Assembly: GCA_035647075.1 (NCBI GenBank)
Contig: DASROF010000192.1
Coordinates: forward strand, 1-14,091
Source: Gp6-AA40 sp035647075
Lineage (GTDB): Bacteria; Acidobacteriota; Vicinamibacteria; Vicinamibacterales; UBA2999
DNA: 14,091 nt
Reading direction: 5' to 3'
A program made the position numbers and the translations under genes. Under the pieces are notes generated by a model that was given only the letters and a program-made list of their open reading frames with translations, was not told the DNA's origin and made no database searches. This document shows positions 1 to 5,642 of this stretch, piece by piece. Positions within the stretch are counted from its first letter, which is position 1; every line of letters begins with the position of its first letter.

Positions 1-32
1 GGCTGCGGGGGAGGAGGAGGCTAAGCGGCCAT

Positions 33-509
33 TCACCGCCTCAGGTATCTGGCTGTCGTCGTGACCGTCCGGCCGTTCTCGTCCTGTTCCCTCGTGTCGA
101 CGTTCAGTGTTCCACCGTCGGGTGATACCACCGCTGTCGCGACCGCCGCGGCCCGTCCATCGACCTTGACGACGATCTCGTAGCTGCGATCGGAGAGCTT
201 GCGATAGGCGTTCGTCAGCACGTAGTCGACCCCCTGGACCGCGTAGTCCTTGCCATCGAACCGGCCGCTCCATTCCATGTGCTGAATGCCGCCCCTCCGC
301 CGGACCATGTCGTAGATGACACGCAGGCCGTCGTCAGACGCCTCGATGCGCAGTGTGACCTTCTGATAGGGCCATGGGTCGAACCATTTTCGCGCTGGAG
401 GAACTTGCTGCCAGGTGGCAAACCACGGCGGTTGCTGAGCGGCGACGGTCCGGCTGAAGCCGGACACTACGATCAGGAGCGCCGCTGCCGCGATGAACCT
501 CCTGAACAA
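33..509 (-). CDS. Small secreted beta-rich protein, uncharacterised
   Basis: A 158-residue protein of unknown function. Residues 1-25 form a Sec signal peptide: basic MFRR, a hydrophobic stretch, and a probable cleavage after VAA or VAAQ. The mature part has alternating hydrophobic strands and the motifs FDGKDYAVQG (about 84-93) and VVSPDGGTLNV (about 127-137). From memory these are typical of short acidobacterial secreted proteins with the pattern 'TWxLN...FDGKDYPVxG...VVSxDGKTxTV'; I know no assigned function or domain name. The start is a TTG at 509, the only start codon that keeps the whole signal peptide, and it lies inside a nonamer-like repeat. Codons 15-22 (VVSGFSRT) are encoded by a palindromic repeat element. 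It is the last gene of a leftward set, 41 bp after the preceding stop. The reading frame is secure; the start is less so. Confidence 0.75.
   Translation of the reverse strand: MFRRFIAAAALLIVVSGFSRTVAAQQPPWFATWQQVPPARKWFDPWPYQKVTLRIEASDDGLRVIYDMVRRRGGIQHMEWSGRFDGKDYAVQGVDYVLTNAYRKLSDRSYEIVVKVDGRAAAVATAVVSPDGGTLNVDTREQDENGRTVTTTARYLRR
448..470 (-). repeat. Palindromic repeat, copy A (inside signal-peptide codons)
   Basis: GTCCGGCT-GA-AGCCGGAC forms a perfect 8-bp stem at 448-465, followed by ACTAC at 466-470. The same unit with the same ACTAC flank occurs at 1812-1834 and 1839-1861, so the element is oriented. This copy lies within the coding sequence of the 33-509 gene and encodes part of its signal peptide (VVSGFSRT). 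The palindrome is seen directly. That it is a REP-like element dispersed in the genome is inferred from the three copies and from memory of similar repeats in Acidobacteriota. Confidence 0.8.
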
Positions 510-548
510 GACCCTCTGAACCCGTTGAACCTCGTGAACCCCTGAACC
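494..548 (-). repeat. Degenerate nonamer-like repeat (GGTTCA units)
   Basis: On the minus strand GGTTCA (TGAACC on plus) starts at plus positions 494, 517, 526, 535 and 543, with a variant TGAACA at 503. The spacings are 9, 14, 9, 9 and 8 bases. The array fills the 41-bp gap between the 551-1393 and 33-509 genes and runs into the latter's first codons, including its TTG start and an AGGAGG. A 9-nt unit preserves reading frame, so it can be read through in either gene. No terminator or promoter is evident in this gap. Confidence 0.7.
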
Positions 549-550
549 TC

Positions 551-1393
551 TTATCGAGCGACCTCACAACCGGTGGGCTTGAACTTCGATCCGTTCGGCT
601 CTTTCTTGAACGTCGAGCTGACGATGCGGGGATTGCCGCCGTCTTCGATCGTCGTAATCACCGTCATGTAGTCGGCGCCGAAGTCGGAGTGCGGAGCGAA
701 GTACTCGGTGATCACCGCGTTCTCGCTGTAGGTGTTGCGGCTCGACAGAAGATATCCACCGGTCGTGTTCGTGGTGACGACCTTGAGCTGCCCCCAACGT
801 GGCGCGGCCGGCGCTGCTCCACCGCGTCCGCCTCCGCCGCCGCCAAATCCACCGGCGCGCGCGCCGGTCTCCCACGACGCAATCGAATTGCCCTGCAGCG
901 TGCGCTGCGCGGGAGCGGGCGCCTGGCCGAAGTGGAGCGTCCGCGTCTGTGTGCCGGCATCCATCTCGATCTTCAGCGTGTTGTCGTCGACCCAGGAGAT
1001 GTTGAGTCGGCCGGGAACTCGCATGCTGCCGCCGGCGCCGTACACGCGGCACGGGTCCGCGCCAGCGGGAGGCACAGCGCCACGACCGCGCCCTCCAGCG
1101 CCAGCAGCGGCGCGATCACCAGCATCTCGCCCGCCAGTACCGGACGGCGGCGAGTCGGGTGACATCCGCTCGATCCAGTCCTCGGTCACGAGCGAGACCC
1201 AGTAGCCGGTGAGGTCGACCGGTGCACCGGCCTTGCCCGTTGCGGCCGTGGCCTGAGGCGCTCCCGCTCCACGCTGCCCACCGTCAGCGGTCACCACGAG
1301 CCCGACGACGAACAAACATGCCGTGCCGAGCGTGGCGATCGTTCGCCAGGCGCTACCGGGCAGGGTCTGCATTCTGCATTTTGAATTTTGCAT
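551..1393 (-). CDS. Secreted 'DLTGYW' family protein with Gly/Arg-rich inserts
   Basis: A 280-residue secreted protein with no assigned function. Residues 1-37 resemble a Sec signal peptide: basic MQNSKCRMQT, then hydrophobic to about 35. The body starts with the family block DLTGYWVSLVTEDW (60-73), followed by MRVPGRLNISWVDDNTLKIE (124-143) and the C-terminal block FKKEPNGSKFKPTGCE. These match a family I recall as widespread in Vicinamibacteria. Two Gly/Ala/Arg-rich stretches (about 85-112 and 178-198) look inserted into the domain. The mature protein has exactly two cysteines (C115, C276), a likely disulfide. I chose ATG 1393 because upstream codons would overlap the preceding gene; ATG 1372 is also possible. 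Both start codons are supplied by a heptamer repeat. It lies 10 bp after the DUF6152 gene, probably in the same operon. Confidence 0.8.
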   Translation of the reverse strand: MQNSKCRMQTLPGSAWRTIATLGTACLFVVGLVVTADGGQRGAGAPQATAATGKAGAPVDLTGYWVSLVTEDWIERMSPDSPPSGTGGRDAGDRAAAGAGGRGRGAVPPAGADPCRVYGAGGSMRVPGRLNISWVDDNTLKIEMDAGTQTRTLHFGQAPAPAQRTLQGNSIASWETGARAGGFGGGGGGRGGAAPAAPRWGQLKVVTTNTTGGYLLSSRNTYSENAVITEYFAPHSDFGADYMTVITTIEDGGNPRIVSSTFKKEPNGSKFKPTGCEVAR

Positions 1394-1394
1394 T
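1367..1394 (-). repeat. Heptamer tandem repeat (AATGCAA type), copy 1
   Basis: Four consecutive 7-nt units occupy exactly 28 bases. On plus they follow the consensus YTGMATT (two CTGCATT, then TTGAATT, then TTGCATT). On minus this reads as AATGCAA-type units, each able to supply an ATG. Both candidate start codons of the 551-1393 gene (1393 and 1372) are inside it, 21 nt (three units, seven codons) apart. A second array of the same type lies at 10304-10331, also at a gene start. Confidence 0.85.
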
Positions 1395-1403
1395 ACGTGT
1401 CTT

Positions 1404-1799
1404 TTAGCGAACGTTCCCTGCCCACTCCCACGCTTCCTTCTCCTTAGTCGCCGGGCGCCATACCTTACGGACAAGGATCTTCTTGTCCAGCGAGTCGCGC
1501 GGCGGCGCCCCTTCCATGATCAGGTGGTCGCCGACCTCGAGCGTGAAGCGATTGACGCCGCCCTGCGACAGCTGCGTGACACCGCCCCACTCCCCACCCC
1601 ACTTCACCTTCTTGCCATCCTTCTCGGTGACTTCAATGACGATGAACGAGTGCGGGTTCCGGATGTTGAACTCCACCACCTCGCCTTCGAGCTTGACGAG
1701 CTTGCCCTCGACATAGGTGCCGGCAAACGAGTGGTGCGCATAGGCCGCGGCCGCGATGAGAACAGCCGCGACGACGATGACAGGGATTCTGAATTTCAT
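1404..1799 (-). CDS. DUF6152 family secreted protein
   Basis: A 131-residue DUF6152-type protein; the molecular function of the family is unknown to me. Residues 1-21 are a clear Sec signal peptide ending A-Y-A, with cleavage expected before H22. The mature protein would therefore begin HHSFAGTYVEGK. Other family blocks are LEGEVVEFNIRNPHSFIVIEV (N48-P49-H50) and WGGEWGG, then a C-terminal basic tail. The His-His N-terminus and the NPHS motif recur in the second copy at 9884-10342. The start ATG at 1799 is preceded by AGAGGA at good spacing. The gene sits 69 bp downstream of the metallo-beta-lactamase-fold gene, with two palindromic repeats in the gap, and 10 bp before the next gene. A periplasmic location is likely. 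Confidence 0.85.
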   Translation of the reverse strand: MKFRIPVIVVAAVLIAAAAYAHHSFAGTYVEGKLVKLEGEVVEFNIRNPHSFIVIEVTEKDGKKVKWGGEWGGVTQLSQGGVNRFTLEVGDHLIMEGAPPRDSLDKKILVRKVWRPATKEKEAWEWAGNVR

Positions 1800-1811
1800 G
1801 ATTTCCTCTAG

Positions 1812-1834
1812 GTCCGGCCCAAGCCGGACACTAC
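1812..1834 (-). repeat. Palindromic repeat, copy B
   Basis: GTCCGGC-CCAA-GCCGGAC is a 7-bp stem at 1812-1829, followed by ACTAC at 1830-1834. It is a variant of copies A and C with a changed loop (CCAA). It lies directly next to the Shine-Dalgarno of the DUF6152 gene, in the gap between 1799 and 1869, so an RNA hairpin here could influence translation or the decay of the upstream message. That effect is inference. Confidence 0.8.
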
Positions 1835-1838
1835 AGCA

Positions 1839-1861
1839 GTCCGGCTGAAGCCGGACACTAC
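1839..1861 (-). repeat. Palindromic repeat, copy C
   Basis: This copy is identical to copy A over the palindrome (1839-1856) and the ACTAC flank (1857-1861), in the same orientation. With copy B it forms a 27-bp-spaced tandem pair that fills most of the 69-bp gap between the stop at 1869 and the start at 1799. Confidence 0.8.
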
Positions 1862-1868
1862 GTACCTA

Positions 1869-2888
1869 TTATTTCCGTGTGCTCAGGTTGCGATAGATCG
1901 TCTCAACAAACATCTCCGCCGTCCAGTTCGGGTCGCGGTTGAAGCGCGGCTCGTACTCGTAGGTCGGGCTCGGCTTCATCGCCTTGACCTGCGCCAGCGT
2001 CATCTTCTTATCAATCGCCGCCTGCACGCGGTCCCGGATGATGGTCACCATGTCCCGGTACTCGAGCACGTCGTGCTCGTCGCCGATGCGGCCGTACCCC
2101 GGAATCACCATCGTGCCGCCTTCCTGGTTGTGCTTCGGCACCGTGATCTCGAGCACCATGTTGAGTCCTTCGATGATGCCGTTGATCGTGCCGCCGTGCT
2201 CGGCGTCGATGTAGGGGAAGCTGGCCTCATTAAAGATCTCGCCCGTGGCAACCACGTCTGAACCACGGAACCAGACGAGACTGTCGCCGGAGGTGACGGC
2301 ATCCGGAACATGCAGAATCACAACGGGCTCGTCGTTCGAGTACAGGTCCTTCGATTTACCGCTGAACGTGCTGGGCGGCCACCGCTCGACGACGATCTTC
2401 TGGCGCCCGATTTTCGTCATCAGCGCGAGCAATCCCGCGTGACCGATCAGATCAGCCTCGTTCGGCCGCTGCCCAAGACCCGGGCCGGCCTGATTGAGGC
2501 GGCCCTCCTTGATGAGCACCGCGTTCGCTCCCGTGTGGGCGTCGGCCAGTGTCGTATTGATGATCGTCCGCAACGTCCTGTCGGGAGCCAGCTTTCGGAT
2601 GGCGGCTATGACTTTGCCGCTCATCTGCTCGTAGCCCGTATCGACCAGCAGGACGCCGCCATCGCCAATCTGCACCGCGATGTTGCCGCCGGCACCGGCG
2701 ATCAGGTGCACCTTGCCCTGCACGGGCAGTACGTCGACCTCGAGCTTCGACCAGTCCGGCTTTTGCGGGAACGGCATCTGCTTCGCCGTCCGGATCTGCG
2801 GCGGCGCGGCACCTGTCGGCTGCTGTGCGGCAATCCCCGCCACGTAGACGGCGACCGCCGCGAGAGCGGCAGCGATGACCCGCCTCAC
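1869..2888 (-). CDS. Secreted metallo-beta-lactamase-fold protein lacking metal ligands (likely pseudoenzyme)
   Basis: A 339-residue exported protein with the MBL fold. Residues 1-22 are a Sec signal peptide. Domain landmarks are VHLIAGAGGNIAVQIGDGGVLLVDTGY (60-86), IINTTLADAHTGAN (109-122), VPDAVTSGDSLVWFRGSDVVATGEIF (194-219) and VIPGYG (261-266). In active relatives the second block is NTHxHxDHTGGN, the third carries a His before T-x-GD and ends GDxF, and the last is PGHG. Here the HxHxDH positions read T113, A115, A117, H118; the next ligands are V198, E217 and Y265. Only H118 survives, so zinc hydrolase activity is unlikely. The start is GTG 2888, overlapping the preceding stop by 4 nt (GTGA), implying translational coupling. 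A binding or scaffold role is possible but unproven. Confidence 0.9.
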   Translation of the reverse strand: MRRVIAAALAAVAVYVAGIAAQQPTGAAPPQIRTAKQMPFPQKPDWSKLEVDVLPVQGKVHLIAGAGGNIAVQIGDGGVLLVDTGYEQMSGKVIAAIRKLAPDRTLRTIINTTLADAHTGANAVLIKEGRLNQAGPGLGQRPNEADLIGHAGLLALMTKIGRQKIVVERWPPSTFSGKSKDLYSNDEPVVILHVPDAVTSGDSLVWFRGSDVVATGEIFNEASFPYIDAEHGGTINGIIEGLNMVLEITVPKHNQEGGTMVIPGYGRIGDEHDVLEYRDMVTIIRDRVQAAIDKKMTLAQVKAMKPSPTYEYEPRFNRDPNWTAEMFVETIYRNLSTRK

Positions 2889-3880
2889 TGACGACCTCCG
2901 GCACCCGCGCCGCGGCCACCTGGTGCTCCACCGCGACCGCCAGCCGGCGCCGCACCCTGTCCTCTGCCCGCGGGGGCCACGGGAGCCGTCGGTTCGGCGT
3001 TCGGATCGACGAACACCGCCACCGGCAGTTTCTTCAGCCGGTCGCGATACTCCGGATACATCTGCTCTGGTCCGCCCAGCGTCGCTTCCTGCGGCAGGTT
3101 GTGCGTCGCCGCGTATTCCGCCATCCAGATGTTCTGGCCCGGCAGGTAGTGCGGCACTTCACCACGCGCCCGCTCGCCCTCTTCGACGTACTCGCAGGGC
3201 CAGAACGGATTGAAGGAATTCGGATTTGGATTCAGGTTGAAGTCCTCGCTCTTGATGAGCGGCTCGACCAGGTAGTTCGGATCTTCAGTGACGCTGATGT
3301 GCGTCCACACGTTGCCGTTGCGGACCCAGTGCTCGATGGTCGTCGCTTCGTCGCTGGAGGGAATGTTCTCGCGTCGAAACCATCCCTGTTTGACGTGCGT
3401 GGTGGTGATCGTCAGCATGTTGCCGTTCCACACACCGGTAGAAAAACCCATCCACGTGTGCGGCGCGTTCGGCGACGGGTGCGGCCGGCCATCCATCCAG
3501 ATCGTCCGGTGCTGCTCGTAGGTGTTGATGGCCTCGTGGATGGCGATCAATTGATGCGTGACCGGATCGCGCTCTTCCCAGATCCGCGCACCGAACGGTC
3601 CACGGTGAATGTAATGGACCACGTGCACCTGGCACTGATGCTCTGTGAGCGACAGGCGGCCGGGGCGATAGGCCAGTCCCCATTGCCGCGCCTGGTCGTT
3701 GATCGGCAGCCCCATGAACTCGACGAGCGAGGGGCCGGCAGCACGCTCCGGGCCATCTTCGGCGTTGGTGTTCCCGTTCCAGACACCGGTGAAATCGACC
3801 TGGGCCGAGGCGGGCACGCTATAAAGCAGCCCGGCCAGCAGCAACGGTAGTATGAGCGTCGCGCGACGCGCGGTGAACAT
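2885..3880 (-). CDS. Secreted 'DFTGVWNG' family protein with Gly/Arg-rich tail
   Basis: A 331-residue exported protein of unknown function. Residues 1-27 are a Sec signal peptide ending A-S-A-Q. The mature N-terminus VDFTGVWNG (28-36) is the 'D-x-TG-x-W' opening shared with the other secreted proteins here. Further blocks are EHQCQVHVVHYIHRGPFGAR (80-99), RTIWMDGRPHP (125-135), FSTGVWNGNMLTITTTHVKQGW (146-167, equivalent to the 'GYSVGxWEGDTLVVET' block) and FNPFWPCEYVEEGE. C83 and C229 are the only mature cysteines. The last 30 residues are Gly/Ala/Arg-rich, probably disordered. I chose ATG 3880 because it begins directly with the signal peptide; the frame is open to 4366 but that part overlaps the divergent gene. 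It is the first gene of the leftward set and overlaps the MBL-fold gene by 4 nt. Confidence 0.85.
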   Translation of the reverse strand: MFTARRATLILPLLLAGLLYSVPASAQVDFTGVWNGNTNAEDGPERAAGPSLVEFMGLPINDQARQWGLAYRPGRLSLTEHQCQVHVVHYIHRGPFGARIWEERDPVTHQLIAIHEAINTYEQHRTIWMDGRPHPSPNAPHTWMGFSTGVWNGNMLTITTTHVKQGWFRRENIPSSDEATTIEHWVRNGNVWTHISVTEDPNYLVEPLIKSEDFNLNPNPNSFNPFWPCEYVEEGERARGEVPHYLPGQNIWMAEYAATHNLPQEATLGGPEQMYPEYRDRLKKLPVAVFVDPNAEPTAPVAPAGRGQGAAPAGGRGGAPGGRGAGAGGRQ

Positions 3881-3958
3881 ATGCACCGGATGGTAATGAA
3901 ATTCCCCTTCCGATGTCGATGCGCTGGTTGTAAAACTTGGCCAAGTATGAGGCTCCGA
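3881..3958. promoter_or_regulatory. Divergent intergenic region with 12-bp palindrome
   Basis: This 78-bp gap lies between the divergent starts at 3880 and 3959, so it must hold the promoters of both transcription units unless they are driven from outside. It contains a perfect 12-bp palindrome, ACTTGGCCAAGT (3935-3946), a plausible dimeric operator. No convincing -35/-10 pair with consensus spacing was found on either strand. The regulator is unknown. Confidence 0.35.
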
Positions 3959-4756
3959 ATGAAACTCGTCGCTCTCGTCGCAGCCTTGACGGTAATTGGT
4001 GGGGAATTGTCCGCGGCTCAGTGGCTGAAGGTCCCGACGCCGGGGATCCCGCGCACCGCCGACGGCCGGGCCGACCTCAACGCCCCGGCGCCGCGCACCG
4101 CCGATGGCAAGCCGACGATTGCCGGCCTGTGGCGGCCGACGCGCCGCCTGATCGAGAACATCACAGCCGGCCTGAAGCCAGGCGAGACGGTGCCATTTCA
4201 GCCGTGGGCCGAGGCGCTCTTCAAAACGCGTGTCGCCGACAACGCCAAGGACGACCCGACCTCCAACTGCATCGTCGGCGGCGTGCCGCGATCGGACTTC
4301 GTCCCCTACCCCTTCAAGATCCTCGAGATGCCCGGCCAGGTCACGATCCTCTACGAGGCCGTTCATTCGTTTCGACAGATCTTCACGGACGGCCGGAAGC
4401 TGCCACAGGATCCGAATCCGGCGTGGTTTGGCTACTCAGTCGGGCGCTGGGAAGGCGACGCGTTCGTCGTCGAGAGTTCGGGCTTCAACGACAACGTCTG
4501 GCTGGACAATGCCGGCCGGCCGGCAGGCGAGGCGCTGCGCGTCATCGAGCGATTCCGCCGCACCGACTTCGGGCACATCGACATCGACATCACGATCGAC
4601 GACCCGAAGACCTACACGCGCCCCTGGAACGTGACCGAGCGTCTTCTCTACATTCCAGACACCGACATCATCGAGTACATGTGCACGGAGAATAATCGCT
4701 ACTTCCGACTGGTTCCCAATGCTGCGCCGCCTGGCGCGCCGGCTGGCAAGCGGTAG
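3959..4756 (+). CDS. Secreted 'GYSVGRWEGD' family protein, paralogue 1
   Basis: A 265-residue exported protein of a family that I recall as large in Acidobacteriota but without a known reaction. MKLVALVAALTVIGGELSAAQ is the signal peptide. A short motif appears twice, PRTADGRADL and PRTADGKPTIAGLW, the latter equivalent to 'PDLSGVW'. Then come PWAEALFKTR, NCIVGGVPRSDFVPYPFKIL, ILYEAVHSFRQIFTDGRKLP, WFGYSVGRWEGDAFVVESSG, ERFRRTDFGHIDIDITIDDP and DIIEYMCTENN. The mature chain has exactly two cysteines, in NCIVGG and YMCTEN. I prefer ATG 3959 (GAGG 6-7 nt upstream) over 3947; the open frame from 3881 would add a Cys-rich stretch that is not signal-like. The next gene, a paralogue, starts 3 nt after its stop, so the pair is one operon. 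Confidence 0.85.
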   Translation: MKLVALVAALTVIGGELSAAQWLKVPTPGIPRTADGRADLNAPAPRTADGKPTIAGLWRPTRRLIENITAGLKPGETVPFQPWAEALFKTRVADNAKDDPTSNCIVGGVPRSDFVPYPFKILEMPGQVTILYEAVHSFRQIFTDGRKLPQDPNPAWFGYSVGRWEGDAFVVESSGFNDNVWLDNAGRPAGEALRVIERFRRTDFGHIDIDITIDDPKTYTRPWNVTERLLYIPDTDIIEYMCTENNRYFRLVPNAAPPGAPAGKR

Positions 4757-4759
4757 CGC

Positions 4760-5599
4760 ATGACACCTGACCCGGTGAGAAAGAGCGCGACAGCACGCTG
4801 GCTCGTGTGCGTCGCTTTGTTGCTGCTGCCCGCGACGACTCTGGCGCAGTGGCCTTCAGTCAAGTCCACCTCTACGCCTCGGAACGCGGATGGCGGCGTG
4901 GACATGCTCGCGCCCGCGCCACGCACGCCTGATGGGCGTCCGGACCTCTCCGGCGTCTGGGACAAAGGCCTGCTGCCGGGCGAAGTGCCTCCCCCCGGTT
5001 CTTTTTCCGGCATCGGTCCCTCGCAGGCTTTTCGCGATCTGCAGGCGGCGGTGAAAGACCTTCCGCTGCTGCCATGGGCGGCGGAGTTGAAAGCGACACG
5101 ATTCAAACAGAACAGCAAGGATCACCCCGACGCCCACTGTCTCCCGCTCCATCCGATCCAGCTTCATCTCCACCCGCAGCCGCGAAAGATCATTCAGACG
5201 CCGAAGCTCGTGCTCATCCTCTACGAGGCGAACGACGGACGGCGGGAAATCTTCGTGGATGGCCGGAAGCTACCGGCAGGCGACGTTCAGCCGTGGTGGT
5301 ACGGGTACTCCGCCGGTCACTGGGAAGGCGACACACTCGTTGTGGAGTCCACGGGCTTCAAGGACCAGACGTGGATCGACGAGAACGGCACACCAGCGAG
5401 CGACAAGCTGAAAGTGACCGAGCGTTTTCGGCGGCGCAATGTCGGCACGCTCGAAATCGAGATCACGGTGGACGACGAGAAGACGTTCATGCGGCCGTTT
5501 ACCTACACGGTCCAGCAGCGCCTGATGCCCGATACCGAGCTCATTGAGTTCGTCTGTAACGAAAACAACCTCAGTGAACGACGCCTGGTGGGGAATTGA
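4760..5599 (+). CDS. Secreted 'GYSVGRWEGD' family protein, paralogue 2
   Basis: A 279-residue exported protein, tandem paralogue of the gene just upstream. The signal peptide spans residues 1-29 and ends T-L-A-Q. Shared blocks in the same order are PRNADGG then APAPRTPDGRPDLSGVWD, LPWAAELKATRF, AHCLPLHP, LVLILYEANDGRREIFVDGR, WWYGYSAGHWEGDTLVVEST, TERFRRRNVGTLEIEITVDD and ELIEFVCNENN. Mature cysteines are limited to AHCLPL and FVCNEN, matching the partner's pair. It carries more His around the first Cys (HPIQLHLHPQP), which the partner lacks. Family and export are clear; function is not known. A terminator-like hairpin begins 11 bp after the stop. Confidence 0.85.
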   Translation: MTPDPVRKSATARWLVCVALLLLPATTLAQWPSVKSTSTPRNADGGVDMLAPAPRTPDGRPDLSGVWDKGLLPGEVPPPGSFSGIGPSQAFRDLQAAVKDLPLLPWAAELKATRFKQNSKDHPDAHCLPLHPIQLHLHPQPRKIIQTPKLVLILYEANDGRREIFVDGRKLPAGDVQPWWYGYSAGHWEGDTLVVESTGFKDQTWIDENGTPASDKLKVTERFRRRNVGTLEIEITVDDEKTFMRPFTYTVQQRLMPDTELIEFVCNENNLSERRLVGN

Positions 5600-5609
5600 G
5601 CTCACGTAG

Positions 5610-5630
5610 GGCGCCCCTTCGAGGGGCGCC
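5610..5630 (+). terminator. Hairpin terminator between convergent genes
   Basis: A perfect 9-bp, almost all-GC stem (GGCGCCCCT at 5610-5618 with its complement at 5622-5630) and a 3-nt loop lie between the stop of the rightward gene (5599) and the stop of the leftward gene (5643). On plus the following bases (TGATTGTCTTCTTC) are T-rich but not a pure U-tract; on minus no U-tract follows. It is probably a bidirectional end-of-transcript hairpin. Confidence 0.65.
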
Positions 5631-5642
5631 TGATTGTCTTCT

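Noticed and set aside
1394..1474. Starting the 551-1393 gene at 1474
   Set aside because: The added 27 residues are Arg-rich, overlap the DUF6152 coding sequence and put a hydrophilic stretch before the signal peptide.
1869..2888. Calling the MBL-fold protein an active beta-lactamase or quorum-quenching lactonase
   Set aside because: Five of the six expected metal-ligand positions are substituted, so a resistance or lactonase call is not supported.
3101..3850. A 249-codon plus-strand frame opposite the 2885-3880 gene
   Set aside because: The minus-strand product has a signal peptide and family motifs; this frame has neither and is a GC-driven shadow.
3881..3958. Extending the rightward 'GYSVGRWEGD' gene to ATG 3881
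   Set aside because: The extra residues (MHRMVMKFPFRCRCAGCK...) are Cys/Arg-rich, unlike a signal peptide, would leave no divergent promoter space, and no Shine-Dalgarno supports that ATG. ATG 3959 gives a clean signal peptide with GAGG upstream.
3881..4366. Extending the leftward 2885-3880 gene upstream to 4366
   Set aside because: The extension would overlap the divergent gene by about 400 bp and bury the signal peptide in the middle of the protein.
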